A stretch of DNA of 64,000 nt from Apostichopus japonicus (GCF_037975245.1 NC_092564.1:12176484-12240483); one strand, 5' to 3'; counted from the stretch's first letter, positions 15,701 through 28,250 are shown. Notes: generated from the sequence alone by a model not told the origin. Program-made: numbers and translations.

Positions 15701-18700
15701 ATTTAGTATACAGTGTAATATTAAAGAAATAAGAATGGATCCTGCTGGGAACCCTTCCATATCATTTTAATAAGTCGCATCAAATTGTCTCCATCTGTGT
15801 ACAATAAGTATCTCACTATAAAACCAATGCAAGTTTATTGTAAGGGCTGACTGAAGACATAACATTAATGTTGTTTATGTTCTAGTCTGGTAAAAACTCA
15901 CTATTTTATTTATTTTATTGTGTAATTTATTTCTTTATTGCTTATTATGTTTGGAGATAAATTATCATTCTTCTCATCAAAGACACATCAATCAATCAAA
16001 TTTGCTTAATTAAGTTTAGTTGTGTACTTTGGATTACGAAAAAACTCTGAACGACTGTAACGTCTGTCTAAAGTCATTCTTTGAAGGTTGTGGGGAGAGA
16101 GGTAAGCGAGTAGCAAAGTACATTTAATTTGGATTTACTTTCAAATGACCTTTAAAGTTTAAACCACTACCATTTTATCAGTTAAAGTGAATGGACTGTG
16201 AAGTTTAATACACCTACTGTTCCAACAGCTCAGTTCTTCAAATGCAACTCAGTGGACAACATACTGTTCAGTAAGAGTTTCATGGCCCTCAAACATAAAG
16301 CGTTATAACTATTTCAAGGACAAATGGTGTCAAAAGTCAACAGATGGTGATCTGTTGTTACTATGAACTTAACAGAACAATTTTTGGTTGAGGTAGAGTT
16401 TCTAAAACAATGGGTTAACATTAACATACATTAAAGGCATGCCTGCACTGAGTCCTGGGCTAACAGCATCATCAAATTAGCCTTTAAATTAAGGAATATT
16501 CCAAAGATTTACCATAAAGGTGAATAACCTGAAAATTGAAATTAGTATAGAAACACTGCTAGAAGGCAAGTTTCTATTTTATTGGACTATAGTGACTACA
16601 ATTCTGCCTACAGTTATCCTTTAAAGGATTTACTAGTTCATGGAGTATCAGAAATAATTAAAAATTAAGAACTTGGACATCAAAGACCATTTGACAAATT
16701 TCTAAAAGACATACTGTACATCATGTGTACATTCACACAACTACATTAACATTTAAGTACTGTGGGTTTTCAGAGTCAACTTTTGACTAACACCACTGTA
16801 GTTTGAAAAGAAGAAGGGACTTGATTGTTGGACTACAGAACAAGTACTGCAGTAATGTACGTCATACTGTACCTAGCATTGCAAATACCAATTAATAATG
16901 TAAGTACACATATTAGAACTTAATGACTGTGTCATTGTGATACTACTGATATTAATTATATTTGAAGAACTCATAACTGCATATTATATCCTACCACTGT
17001 ACCGTGTAAGTTCATACAGTAGTAAATTCATATATTTAATAACCTGGGCTACCAAGGAAATAGATACATAATGTTCAGGAAAGAACATTTGTCCCCATTT
17101 AACTTAATTCAGTTGGTACAGTAGGAAATCCCTTCAGCTGCATGTCCAATCAGTATACAGTATACTGTACACAACAGTGATTTGATCACTTGATATGTAC
17201 ACAGTTGTGCAGCATGCTCTAGAACCTGTTTACAAATCTACAGTAACCTGATATTTAGTCCAGGGGCAAGGGTTACTGTAGTAGGGTTCTGATTGAGTGT
17301 GCGTTACTAATGTACTGTACCAATCAGCCCAGTCGATATACTGTAATGCCTACACAATACAAAGTGTAACAACATGTACACGTTCATTTCAGTTTTACAG
17401 TTTTACAGATTTCAGCTCTGCATTTACAACAAAATGCATCTTTTTACACATTTTAGCCAGTCCATGCAAAACATGTATCTCACATATTTTGGATGTATTC
17501 AAATGAAACTAAGTACTGTTAACAGATCTTTTTAAGAGTAGGTCACCAACGGCATCTGAGGCTTAAGTAGAAAACTTTGTGCCCCCACAAATGTAATTTT
17601 TGTTCAGTTTTGCTTTGCTTGCAGCCCATTAAAGGGTAACAATTTATAAATTCCATCAAGTTTCCTTGTGAGATTTAACATCAATTGTCAAAAGTAGCTG
17701 ATTGTGTTTTCACAGGTCGAATAAGACACAGAAATTGCCTACTGTATCACCAGGTTCTGAAATAGTACTGCCCCACAGACACAGTATATGTATGCATTTT
17801 GGTATGTTTGGTATGTACAGCAGTGGTGGGGCACAAAATAAAAGAGGCAACGGGACATGTCACTTAAAAGATTTTAAAGGGCAAACATCAAAACTTTCTG
17901 GTATTTGAAGTAAATTCAGATGCTTTCAATATCACAAATCTCAGTATTTGAACATTGTATTATAACATGATAGTACACTTTTTCAATACAAGTTTTAAGT
18001 TTTTAACAACATTTAAAAACATAAAATCAACCGGGCACTCTCTACTACCAATCCAGAAGCGGGATTATTTTTATTTCGAATAAGGGACACTTGAAAGTTA
18101 TCACAAGGGACACTATTCAGGTTTCAAGGTGCTAGAAGTTGTGTTTGTTTTACAAATACTAGACTAATGTTGGAACCTTTCAGCTGTTTAAATGAAACTG
18201 TTCGACACCAGAGCATGAATGCAATAGTAACTTGAAATAAGATGTGAGCAGAAAACTAAGTGCTCACTAACAATTAATTTTAAAACAGTTTAACTTAAAT
18301 AATATTAGATTGCCGGCATATGACCAAAAAGATTTCTGCTCTTTATGTCTTGTTTACAAGTTCATGTACTATCACAGTAGCTCCAATGCTTGTTTCAACC
18401 AAACAGTACGTAAGTTGTTTACTGCAAGCTAAGTCTCTGTAAAAGCCATGCAAGTGATGAGTCCTCAATAACCATTCTGGAAATACCACCACACATCCAT
18501 ACAGCATGCATGGAGAATATTTACACTGGAGAGTGATTGTACCTGCTTCAGGACTAAACGCAGTACCATCAATAGTTCAATACAGGGAAACAATCACAAG
18601 TAACAGCAACGTTAGTTTCAAATAAAATCAGAAATTCCATAATTGCAATTTTGGGTATAAAGCAACACTGTAGAATCCCTATTGCCCAAACCCTATCGAA

Positions 18701-19627
18701 AAATAGCACATTACTGTACGTGAATGATGAAGAGAATTATGTCTGATGCAAATACATGTGATTTTGTTGTCAAAGTTCTAACAATCTGTTGGCCTAGCAT
18801 ACTACTAGCATACATAAAACCTGGTTCACCATGTATGATGTAGTATATTGCCAATTAGGCTCTGTCTACTTTTGGTTCCTTGACATGCAAATGTATGTCT
18901 TAATTTGAGCAATAGTTAAATACATATTAATACTGAAATTAACATTATTTATACAGCCCAGTTGACACTGAATATGAATTACCACAGCAGCATCCTATTC
19001 CAAATTACAGCCTAGCCTAAACTTCTTAATAAGTTGGTGGGTTTTGTCACTAACCCCTAACTTACTGTGTAGGCCTACATGAGAAGACAAACTGGGCTAT
19101 GAATAGCCTCACTTTCCGTAAAAAGTAGTCTAGTATAATAAGACATACAACTTACAAGGCTATGTTTGACACAAGTTAAATATGGACGTGATGTAAGAAG
19201 CGATCTGCAGGCTGCACCCCCCCCCCCCTTCCCCTTTCCAGAGTCATGGTTTCCAAGGCAAGATACGAATGCGAGGGAAATGTTCGCTATGCCTATAGCA
19301 CCTTGTCATGGAAACAACGTAAACTTACCATGGATCGAACTCGTGAATGATGCTTTCAAAGCGAATAACTGCAAATAATCTTGATGCAAATGCTACGATA
19401 CATGCAGATAACAGTATCGTGAACGCAAGTAAACCCTTAACCGCCCCGACGGACAATAGGGTGTTTGGGGTATCCTCGGAATCATGGGTACCGTTAGGCA
19501 GCTTTGACTTTCCGTCAATGAACTCTGCATACACGGGTCCTTCATTAGCAGGTTCTTGAAAGCCTGACTCTTGATGTGGAGAAACATCATACGTGCCCGA
19601 ATTCTCTTTCCCCCTGTGTACAGCCAT
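720..19627 (-). CDS. STT3B: STT3B-type oligosaccharyltransferase catalytic subunit, 5' half (exons 1-8; continues off left edge)
   Basis: Catalytic subunit of ER oligosaccharyltransferase, which moves the lipid-linked glycan to Asn in N-X-S/T sequons. Minus-strand exons: 19329-19627, 14301-14409, 8103-8212, 5091-5179, 3446-3534, 1936-2001, 1492-1591, 720-818. All have GT/AG junctions with matching phases (2,0,2,1,0,0,1,1), giving residues 1-320 of a family near 800. Seen: a polar cytosolic N-terminus of about 60 residues, a first membrane helix, then [18 protein letters not shown] with the first acidic catalytic residue (D98). [19 protein letters not shown] follows, then the [10 protein letters not shown] motif (D216, E218; the D-x-E metal site of the family) and SEHMAAAG. 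The longer N-terminus, FDPW (STT3A has FDPY) and the IVGGTV and EHMAAAG wording favour STT3B over STT3A. The first ATG is MAVHRG at 19627. The WWDYG acceptor-binding part must lie to the left of the window. Confidence 0.95.
2537..2775 (+). mobile_element. tRNA-derived SINE in STT3B intron 5
   Basis: The head resembles a tRNA: an A-box-like TTAGCTCAGTGGTTAACGCC, an anticodon-arm-like hairpin, and a B-box-like GAGTTCGAGTCACTCC that pairs with the starting GGAGTG. It is followed by an unrelated body of about 170 bp with a short hairpin (CTTGCGGCTTTGATAAGCC) and ends in a TACATACATTCATAC tail. The anticodon loop is not canonical, so this is a SINE rather than a working tRNA gene. It lies between exons 6 and 5 of STT3B, in the opposite orientation to that gene. 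Confidence 0.7.
5180..8102. other. STT3B intron 3
   Basis: A 2.9-kb intron with several TACTGTA/TACAGTA words (5990-6060) and a CAT-triplet stretch at 6241-6295. Minus-strand ORFs at 7182-7532 and 7598-7828 match no family I recognise. No further gene or RNA seen. Confidence 0.5.
8213..14300. other. STT3B intron 2
   Basis: A 6.1-kb intron. Seen: many TACTGTA-type words (9360-9700, 11700-11950), a CA-rich run near 9900, poly-G at 12456 and poly-C at 14000. There is also a short imperfect duplication around CTTACTTGATGTRTGT at about 12635 and 12712. No coding exon or RNA gene recognised. Confidence 0.5.
14660..15280. repeat. Three diverged tandem units of about 220-290 bp in STT3B intron 1
   Basis: Landmarks recur in order. 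ACATGGTCAAGCAG-like sequence followed by ACCAAGTTTGAAC-like sequence starts near 14707, 14930 and 15219. CTACATATCGTGTGG followed by AAGCAGAAAATGGA-like sequence starts near 14813 and 15085. The units are clearly diverged, so the duplication is old. No coding potential is evident. Confidence 0.65.
15281..19328. other. Remainder of STT3B intron 1
   Basis: About 4 kb of AT-rich intron with frequent TACTGTA/TACAGTA words (16830-17340). No exon, RNA gene or clear transposon was recognised. Confidence 0.5.
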
Positions 19628-20711
19628 GTTCTCCAAACCCAAAAAGTTTGAGAAGGGAAATGAGGAAGGTTTCTTAAACGTTCTTTAGGTTCCTGGCACA
19701 CGGTTAAGAACGTTAGGCTCGCTATGGTTATTGATTGTGGAAATTATGCATCGCCGTTCCTGTGTACAGTAGAAGTAGCTACGCATGCGATGCGTACTGT
19801 AACATGTAGGCCTAATTCATTCACCGACTCTGTTGAAACCCTTACAAAGGAGGTGTTCTGCAAGTAAAAAACAGCAGTAAGTAGTCAGATGCCTTGTTGT
19901 ATAAATTTCAAAACTAGGGAAACAATATCGAATCCTACTTTTAGCAACATTTAAAGTAAGACGAGCTATTATTATACCTTATTTTTTAAATATAAAGAGG
20001 AATCTATGATTATAAATGAAAAACTACAACATAAAATAATATATATAATCATATGATCCTAACAATTAGGAAGTCAGCATTCGGGAGCAGACCACGTTGT
20101 TGCATGTGGTTGGCTAAAAGCTACAAGCGTCCTTGCCTGTAATATTACCAGTTTTCTTACCGTGACCGGGTGAATTGGCAGCTCCCTGGTAAATACACTT
20201 CCAGTAAACATTAAACGCTATACGTCTGCGGAAACCGGAAAACGTCTGGAAAAACAAGAGGATATGTTGCGCCCGTTGAGGAAAATATTCACAAAAGGTT
20301 CCAAAGCAGTAATATTAAATATATGAGTTGCGTACCGTTTTCCACATTTTATGGACACCGGAAGGGAGGGGGAGAGGATGGGACCGCGACGAGGCAGACA
20401 CCCGGAGCAGTTGGCATATGGTGCATGTCCTTACTAAGAGCGCTGTGTGTGAATGCTTGGTCATTTCTGTTCCAGTTATCCGAGGTTTAGGGGGGATTTT
20501 CTGATGGAGGAGGGATCTGCAACTGCTAGTGGTTGCGTTGTATGCACCGCCAAAGATATATCGTCATGGTGGGGCCCAGGTTCCAAAGTACCCGGAAGCT
20601 GGCCGCAGATATTTCAAGTGAAATACTTATCGCTAAAATTTGTTAGCAGCGCCTCACCCACAATGTTCAGGATTCCCCATTTCTTCGCCACGTGGGTTCG
20701 GGCATGGAAGT
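19628..20711. other. Upstream region of STT3B
   Basis: Sequence 5' of the STT3B start codon on the minus strand. It must contain the 5' UTR and promoter, but no TATA box or other decisive element is recognisable. Plus-strand ORFs here show no family resemblance. Confidence 0.4.
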
Positions 20712-20719
20712 TGACCGAC

Positions 20720-21094
20720 CAGTGGCGGAGCTAGGGGTATTGGTCAAGGGGGCGAGAATGGTCTGCAGGGGCGCTTTCGACACTTTCTAAGCGGAGCGCC
20801 ACCACAGGTTGGCGTGGAGCGTACATAATTTTTTTAAGTAAAGATACTCCCTAGATCGCCGGAAATGACCTCCGGGCCTTGCTTATATGCAGATAAACGA
20901 ATAATAAATAGGTGTCATCGCTAACAAAATGTGACAAATGTCAATAGGTAGATGAGAGCGCATGCCAATTAAAAAGTCAATAATCGCGAATAAGTAAAAA
21001 GTGGTAAAAAGCTGAAAAGGGCGCCAGCATTCCATTTGAGTCCGTCGGGGGGGGGGGGCATCCGCCCCCTGACTGTGTGGACGCTCCGCCACTG
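20720..21094 (+). mobile_element. Non-autonomous hAT-like element A (375 bp)
   Basis: The ends are CAGTGGCGGAGC and its inverse GCTCCGCCACTG. Directly outside lie identical 8-bp copies TGACCGAC (20712-20719 and 21095-21102), the target duplication length of hAT transposons. There is no transposase ORF. The interior at 20787-20880 holds the GCGCCACCACAGGTTGGCG core shared with four other elements in this window. The same family as the element at 39173-39549, in opposite orientation. Confidence 0.9.
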
Positions 21095-21102
21095 TGACCG
21101 AC

Positions 21103-22915
21103 CACTATGTTCTTTGCTCCCTCCCTCCCTCCTTAGTTTCGTAACCAGGGCGCAACCATGCCAGACTTTAGCCTAAGTTTGGTTTTGATCCCAGACTCTC
21201 CCTCCCTCCCACCCACCACCCCACCCCTCCCCTTCAATTCACACCATATGACCCATGCATCAAAATACCACACCACCACTGTACGTACAGGGACAGCCCT
21301 CCCGTTACACCCTTCCACTCGACGACTTAATATCTAAGCCTTCGCCCTTCCCCGGTACAACAAAGTCGCAGTTGCGCCCCTGTATAACTATGAAAGTGTA
21401 ATTAGTGAGGGACTGACGCGAAATAGTCTTTCATACCGACCTGACAGCAGCTTATTGAGACCCCAAATAACGGTCCATGCCAGGCTGCGATACTTCGATC
21501 ATAATATTGGTTTATTCAACCATGAGTCTTTAACAAGACATGGTTATACTTTTGCGGTGACTCACTGCATTGTGTAATTTAACGGGGAACTTACTGGGTA
21601 TGGTTACTACAACACTGCTCATGGTACAGCCAGAGATGTATCAGGTATAGCGTACTCCACAATATTTTTTACTATATCCCGAGTCATAGCATTTTGCTCT
21701 TCAAAGGATTGTAGAAGTTCTCTCATAAATATAAGCAAGACATAGGCGGGGGGGGGGGGGTTGCTCCCGTCTCCTCTTATTGTGGTTTCGAGCCCTAATG
21801 GCGGGTCAATGAGGAACATTCCCTCACTGTAAGTTATATATTCATAACCTGCACCACCAAATAAAGAGTGCCACATACTGGTGTTGGGACACCGTATAGT
21901 CTTTATACAAAAGGAATATTGTTCTGACTATAGGAACATCCGAAAATCCTCGCTTTTGTTTTTATTTTGCCCTGCCCTCCAACTTGTTGATGGCTTTCCA
22001 CACTACACGTTACATTTCCCCCCACCCCCCCCCCCCCACACACACACGTACATTTGAAGCAAATCGATGCCCGTTGGTGGTAAACAAATTCACTGCGAAT
22101 CTTTTGAAGACTAGATGGTTCTTAAATCTCCACACAAAAAAAAAATCATATTTGTACACATCATGATTCCATTTATGTGCTTTGAAATCAAATGTGTGGT
22201 TACATATGTAATGATACCCATGTTGCTTCTTGGTACTTCTCCTTTCATGATTTTGGCGGACCGCATAAACGTAAGTTACTTTGGGGTATGACAACGCAGT
22301 TTCTACAAAGCGCCATCTATTTGCAGTTTGCTGTTTACAATGTGATGCTCGCTTCGCATCTAATAACTGGAATCTATACTATATGGTATAACACCCTGTT
22401 CCATTTCCTTCGATTTACCAGTTTATGATCCCTATTTATTTTTTTCTTCCTCGTTTAGTTTAACGAACTCAAATTGAGTAGAAACACACCACTTCTCTCT
22501 GTTCTTAAATAAATCTAATGAAGGCTGCGGCTTTCTTCACCCGTGTAGGTCACTGTCGTTAAGCCCCCCCCCCCCTCCCCCTTGAGTGATTGGCTCTATT
22601 ATTTGACTACCAGGTACCATGTACTGTAGTATTCTCGTTGTACGATCATTACTTTAGGTAAGGTAAGCCGGCTTAGGAAAAGTTCATCTTCCCTTTATAA
22701 CCTGCAGTCACAGTGTACAAATGTATGAAAATAGTGAAAACAAACTTCGTTAACGTATAAAATACTTCATGTACATCAAAACTGTGTCCTAATACTTTTC
22801 GGAATATAAAATCGTTCTTTTCACACACACTTTTTCGAGGATGAATTTAAAAAGAAAGTTAGGGCTGACTTTGGTCTGCCTCTAAGAAGAACAGAAATGA
22901 TGTGCGCAACTGGCC
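21103..22915. other. Intergenic, no gene seen
   Basis: Contains poly-G (21749) and poly-C runs (22027, 22566) and a CT-rich stretch at 21119-21235. Nothing that looks coding. Confidence 0.4.
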
Positions 22916-22924
22916 GGCAAGCGG

Positions 22925-23985
22925 TAGTGCCGGGCCGCGAATTTCTTTTCCCTGAACCTTTCGGGCAGTGTACGTGGAGTTTAGCCAATCAGAGCGAGGC
23001 TGTGTTGATGACGTACTAGAGTAAAGATAGCGGCGTGCTTACCAAATGTTGAAGTGCATGGGGAAATCACATTCGATAAGTCAACATAATTGTTGTACTA
23101 CAGCAGAAAATATTGAGGTATATAGGCCTTGCACTAATAATTGTGCACAACTTACGTGACGTTTGCATCGGTTTTTGTTGAAAAACGGCGATGTATGATC
23201 GCTGTCTGATGTACAAATTTACAATGTCTTCAGATTGACATGACACTGTACTCAGTACTGTAGTACTGGTACAGTAGTATGTTACGTACTTACAGTTTAC
23301 ACACATCTACACAGCAATATTTGTACACAGTGGTACAGTCCTATAGCACCTCCTTGTGAGAGACGAGGTCCAGTAATTAACGGTTTATTGTGGAAACTGC
23401 CAAATGTTTGTTGTAAACTGATGAGCGAATTAGGTAAATAAGAGTGCAAGTACTGCCCTTGTTTTATTATGCAATAAATCCTCTCTCTTTAATTGTTCCA
23501 GAATGAATATCTATTTCCCTTGTCTTTTATTCTAGCAAGTCATCTGCCTTTAAATTAAGATAAACTTTCCTAAAACGGATGTACCACATTTTGGGGCTGA
23601 GACCGATTTCCCTCTAATAAGATCTAGAAGGAAAATAAACAAAAGAAACTATATATATTTTCGCTACACTATCTACGGCGTTTCATATATAAGATGACAA
23701 TGCACGAAAACCATGACATAACTTATAATATCGATTTTCAATTCATGATATAATACTTGGACATAACTACTTGAACATGAGAAAAAGTGGGGGGGAAAAT
23801 TCACACGGGGGCTCGAACTCGCGCTCTTTCGTTTTCCACCTTATGTTATCGAGGGGACGCATTTACACGACTGACCATCTTTACTGAGTAGTACGTCATC
23901 AACACAGCCTCGCTCTGATTGGCTAAACTCCACGTACACTGCCCGAAAGGTTCAGGAAAAAGAAATTCGCTGCCGGGCCAACCTC
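22925..23985. repeat. Inverted pair of about 100-bp CCAAT/CRE-containing sequences
   Basis: Left arm about 22928-23030, right arm about 23880-23985, near-identical in inverse. Both carry CCTGAACCTTTCGGGCAGTG, then GTACGTGGAGTTTAGCC, AATCAGAGCGAGGC and TGTTGATGACGTACT. They thus include a CCAAT box and a CRE-like TGACGTA. The spacer is about 850 bp. This could be a fold-back transposon or two inverted SINE heads, since the right arm runs straight into a tRNA-like segment. Confidence 0.7.
23795..23885 (-). mobile_element. Possible tRNA-like (SINE head) segment
   Basis: Read on the minus strand, GATGGTCAGTCGTG is followed about 45 bases later by GCGCGAGTTCGAGCCCCC. The latter resembles a pol III B box with a T-arm. 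Cloverleaf pairing is poor, so a decayed tRNA-derived repeat is more likely than a gene. Confidence 0.35.
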
Positions 23986-24345
23986 CATTATCAGTTGAAA
24001 GAAAAGAAAACGTTCAATTTGACGTCTATACTTTGAATCCCTCAACTCCAACCCACATTTGATACCCTGTGAAATAGAAAACCTTTGATTGGCGCAAAGG
24101 GCCTGACAGTATATATATATATTTATATCTCACAGTAAACCTTTGAATTAGCTCCGTGCGGCCTATATGGAGTCCATGTTATAAACAATCTCGTATCGAT
24201 TTTTGTGACAATAAGTATACCCCTGCCAACCCAACACATCGACTAAAAATATACAGTAGCCTCATAATTATGGTACGGATGAAATAGGCGGAGCTAACAT
24301 TTAAGGTTAATCTCCTAGTTCATAGTTCGGATGACCACTCGTACA

Positions 24346-25173
24346 CATGGGCGGCGATCCTGGGGGGGATGGGGGGGATATATCCCCCCCATGAAAATGG
24401 GTGGAGGGGATGTAATACACCATATCCCCCCCACCAAATGCCAGGGATAAGAATATTTTCATGCCTACATTAATGCATCATCGTGAATGTACGGCTCTTT
24501 TTTAGCTTCATTTCTCGCCTACCATAAACGCAGTGCGATCTTTTCAAATTAAGCGTCTTTATAAAACAAGAATAGTTGACTGTAGGCTTCATTGGCCCTA
24601 TAACAACAAAATGTATTATTGCGCCCACGGTATTGATATAGTACATATATGCACCCTCATAGTATTCATATAGGCCCTATACGGTAGGCCTACACACGTA
24701 CATGTTTCCTCGAACAGCTGAGAATCTCATGTTACCAGGGTAATGCTTAATACACGTTTCACCTGGATGCCCTAGCAATCGGTACCTAGGAATGTAACTA
24801 TGTGTAATTGTGTATTGCATGTGCAGGCCTATTTTCTTCATCGAATAATATAAAAGAGCTCTCGAACATTCTAACGTAGCGCCTGAAACAAGATTGACAG
24901 GGGCAATGCCAATTTTCCCAAAATAACACCCGAAATTTAAAAAAAAATAGGTTTTTGGATCCTGATTATGAGATATTTCGGACATGATATCCCTATTTTA
25001 AAGTTGGGTATATGCCGCTTGGAAACCTCGGGAAGTGCCGTTTCCGGCCATCTAGAGGGTTTGTAAATCCCAAAATTTTCTTGTACGCTTCGCGCCAACT
25101 CATGGTGGCGCTACGCTTAGATAGTCAACAAGGTCATATCCCCCCCACTCGGAAGTACGGATCGCCGCCCATG
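24346..25173 (+). mobile_element. Non-autonomous hAT-like element B (828 bp)
   Basis: Perfect 15-bp terminal inverted repeats, CATGGGCGGCGATCC and GGATCGCCGCCCATG. They are bounded by exact 8-bp duplications CTCGTACA (24338-24345 and 25174-25181). The core at 25031-25125 (CCGTTTCCGGCCATCTAGAG, then GCGCCAACTCATGGTGGCGC) is shared with elements A, F, H and I. The ORFs inside do not resemble a transposase. Confidence 0.9.
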
Positions 25174-25181
25174 CTCGTACA

Positions 25182-26104
25182 TAGACGAGTAGCACAGCAT
25201 GAAGCAACGGATGCTACAGTTCAGCAATATAGAAATGGGCCCCAATAGAGAGTCCACGTAATTTTTTTTTTTCATCTCCAGACGCTCGGTTATGGAACTC
25301 TCATGCTATCTGTGTTGAGAACAGGAATATGATTTAATTCCAATTTTGGTGGGTATCGGGAGAGAACTTTGAGCATTATAGATAATTAATATCATCATCT
25401 GATTGTTTAGCTTGTTCTCCAATAGTTTCAATAAAATATAAAGGCTTCTGTCACCGTAAAGGATAAAGGCGATAATCACTGGCGGACAAGTAAAACAAAA
25501 ACAAACAACAAAAGTAAAAAAAGTGAGAGAAAAAAGCAGCTGTTAAAAAGACTTTCATATACACAGCTCACGAGAACTCTATTTCTTTATTCAGTGGGGC
25601 CAACTTCCGAATGGAGGGCTCATTTGATATTTCCTACGGGCCTTAGATAAATGTAAATGGGTCATTTGACGTTCATTGGACGCATCTTATATATTTGGTG
25701 GGCCCGGAGGCAGATTAAAGAAGGCTCCCAACTGGACATACAGATGAATATGCAATGGGCCTAAAAGAGTATATACATGGAGCTCGCATATTTTACATGA
25801 CTGCACGTTTAATACGAAGTTTCGATTGCTCGACCTAAGGCCTGCTTCAGCATTGGCTGGCTAATGTTTCTTTTCTTCTCTACTTCTTTTGTTTCTTGCC
25901 CTAGTAAATGTATTTGTCTTAGCTTCTCCGTTATTTACATTGTTTGTTGTTGTAGTATGCTTTGTTGCTCCATTTCTTATATTGTATCTTGTATCAAAAC
26001 ACTCTTGCTGATATTTTTGTCTTCATTGCTAATAAAAAGCAAATAAACTCAGGCTAACATGAGACGATCAATGAAATAAATGAAAGACAACATAGCAGAT
26101 ACAG

Positions 26105-26107
<3 letters not shown>
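25182..26107. other. Intergenic, no gene seen
   Basis: AT-rich sequence; short ORFs only. Nothing recognisable. Confidence 0.4.

Positions 26108-26154
<47 letters not shown>
26108..26154. repeat. (TA)n microsatellite, left of element C
   Basis: Uninterrupted alternating TA, ending exactly at the hAT-like terminus at 26155. Confidence 0.95.
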
Positions 26155-26157
<3 letters not shown>

Positions 26158-26476
26158 GGTTATAGCCACGCCGGCCGGCGGCGGCCGGTGGTAACCGCCA
26201 CTCACGCCTGCCGGCCGGCATTGGAAGTGAATAAACAGTCCACCGGCCGGCACAAAAAATAGTAAAATGCTTGTGAAATACAACAAAAGTAACAAATTTA
26301 TCTTTCCCTTTCCGTAAAACATGATAATAACGTCACCTTTTTCTGTTATTTGCCCCTGGACCCCACCAGGGGCCCTTAAGCGGGCCCCTGGACCCCCGGC
26401 CGTGAGATGCGAGAGATTCGCTCGCTACGCTTCGCAAATTTATTTAACCAGCACTCACAATCTCCTAGCTATAACC

Positions 26477-26479
<3 letters not shown>
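26155..26479 (+). mobile_element. Non-autonomous hAT-like element C (325 bp) inserted in (TA)n
   Basis: The termini CAGGGTTATAGC and GCTATAACCCTG are perfect inverted repeats. The flanking 8 bases are TATATATA on both sides, as an 8-bp target duplication inside a TA tract would give. The GC-rich interior is built of CCGGCCGGC palindromes and GGGGCCC-type repeats. No transposase. Confidence 0.8.
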
Positions 26480-26723
<244 letters not shown>

Positions 26724-27024
26724 TAATTACATTATTCACTTCTATCAAAAAATTCGAAAAATGGGCAATCTTTCCATATACGTATAATAAAATAAATGTC
26801 GGCAAATAAAAGAAAAAAATCTTTTGCGAAATCTCTCTGTCTATTATATTTAATCAATAACTCTCAATCGTTATTTTCATGTTGCAATTATCTGAAAGAT
26901 GATGTTTCATCACAGTTTCGGTCGTTAGATGTTAATTTACCTATCGTATTCTTTTCTGTTTTCATATCGAAAGCGGCGAATGGTATTGATCTGGAAAGCT
27001 TCATTTGTTACCTTAAGTAGGCTA

Positions 27025-27216
27025 TCTTATCCAAGTGATGTGTACAACAGAACAAAAAGTGTGCATGTCATGCAAGCTCATTCTGAGCAGACTCTGTATT
27101 TTAAATCAATGCAAGGGGTATGGAAACGATTTAAAGCTGCTGTCGAAGGAACGAACACAGTTTCATATCAAATACAGCTGAGGTTCCATATAGTTGCGGA
27201 TGGGAAGAAATATTTC
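27025..27216 (+). other. Possible orphan coding exon
   Basis: An open frame with residues such as SMQGVWKRFKAAVEGTN and IQLRFHIVADGKKYF ends at a strong splice donor (TTC|GTAAGTAC at 27216). Its composition is protein-like and it is not low complexity. No acceptor is certain and no partner exon was found within several kb. It may be a leftover of a gene or of a transposon. I do not recognise the family. Confidence 0.3.
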
Positions 27217-28079
27217 GTAAGTACATGATTATAATACATATGCTGATATGATATGTTTTGTGTATCATGAAAGTAAATATTTTCATTAAAGAACGGAAAC
27301 GATAAGAAGCTAGAAATGGTAAACACTGAAACTGTATAGGCCTATGTGTATATGTGAAATATTTCTTTTTACCGCTGTTGTTTGCGATCTATGGTCTTAT
27401 CTTTGTTATAACTTATTTCCGCTTTATACGTATGTAGACTTGATCATAACCTAACCGTATAGTATAACATCGTTGCCGTTGTTGGACCACTTACGATAGA
27501 AACGAGTAGAGGAAAGTGCGCTAGGAGGTGGGGTGCATGCGGGGTGGGGCGTGACATGTGAAATAGTGACACCTCAGTTGTAAGTGAATTTCGGCAACGT
27601 TGGGAGATGCCCATAATTAATAGCGAACCGTTTCATGCTGCGTGGATAAAATATCTTCAAAGCTGATTTTCTTATCATATTGAATGTTAAACTATTAATG
27701 AGAGTATTGCGTGTATGCCAATAAACATTGTTTAAGAACATCACACATATATTCATGATATGGAATATCGCCTTATTGTACACGAATGCGTTATTTACAA
27801 AGACAATATGCAAACCTTTCTCTCCATTTTATTTTGAACAAAATTCATTGGAGCTTTTAAATAAGTATTAGGATATTTCAAACACAAGTCATAAGACTTC
27901 AACAAGTCTAACTATGACATCATCGGGCCACATTTTCTATTTTCAATATAAGCGTTTTGATTTATCTTAAAAAAAAACAAACAATTAGTTTCTATAATGG
28001 AGATAAGTATCATTGTAAATATACTGTATCTAATTAAAATTATATAGTTCATAACATGGCCTAAAGCTAGCATTGGTGT
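27217..28079. other. Intergenic, no gene seen
   Basis: AT-rich; nothing recognisable. Confidence 0.4.
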
Positions 28080-28250
28080 CCAGTGGCGTAGGAAGGCACT
28101 TTTGAGTGGGGGGCTGAAGACTGATGGCCGGCCTGGGGGAGGGGTTTAAGGGGAGGGGGTGTCCCCCTCCCCTTTGGAATTTGTTTGCATTTCCAGGTGG
28201 CCTCAGATGCAATTTGGTGCAATATAGCACACTTCAACACCCAATCCATT
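28080..28250 (+). mobile_element. Truncated hAT-like end
   Basis: CAGTGGCGTAGGAAGGC at 28080 has the form of the hAT termini elsewhere in this window and is followed by the same kind of G-rich then C-rich subterminal sequence. No matching inverse end is found before the microsatellite starting at 28261, so the right part seems lost. Confidence 0.5.

Noticed and set aside
24677..25248. ORFs inside hAT element B as a possible transposase
   Set aside because: About 100 codons or fewer, no hAT dimerisation or catalytic motifs, and the plus-strand one crosses the element end.
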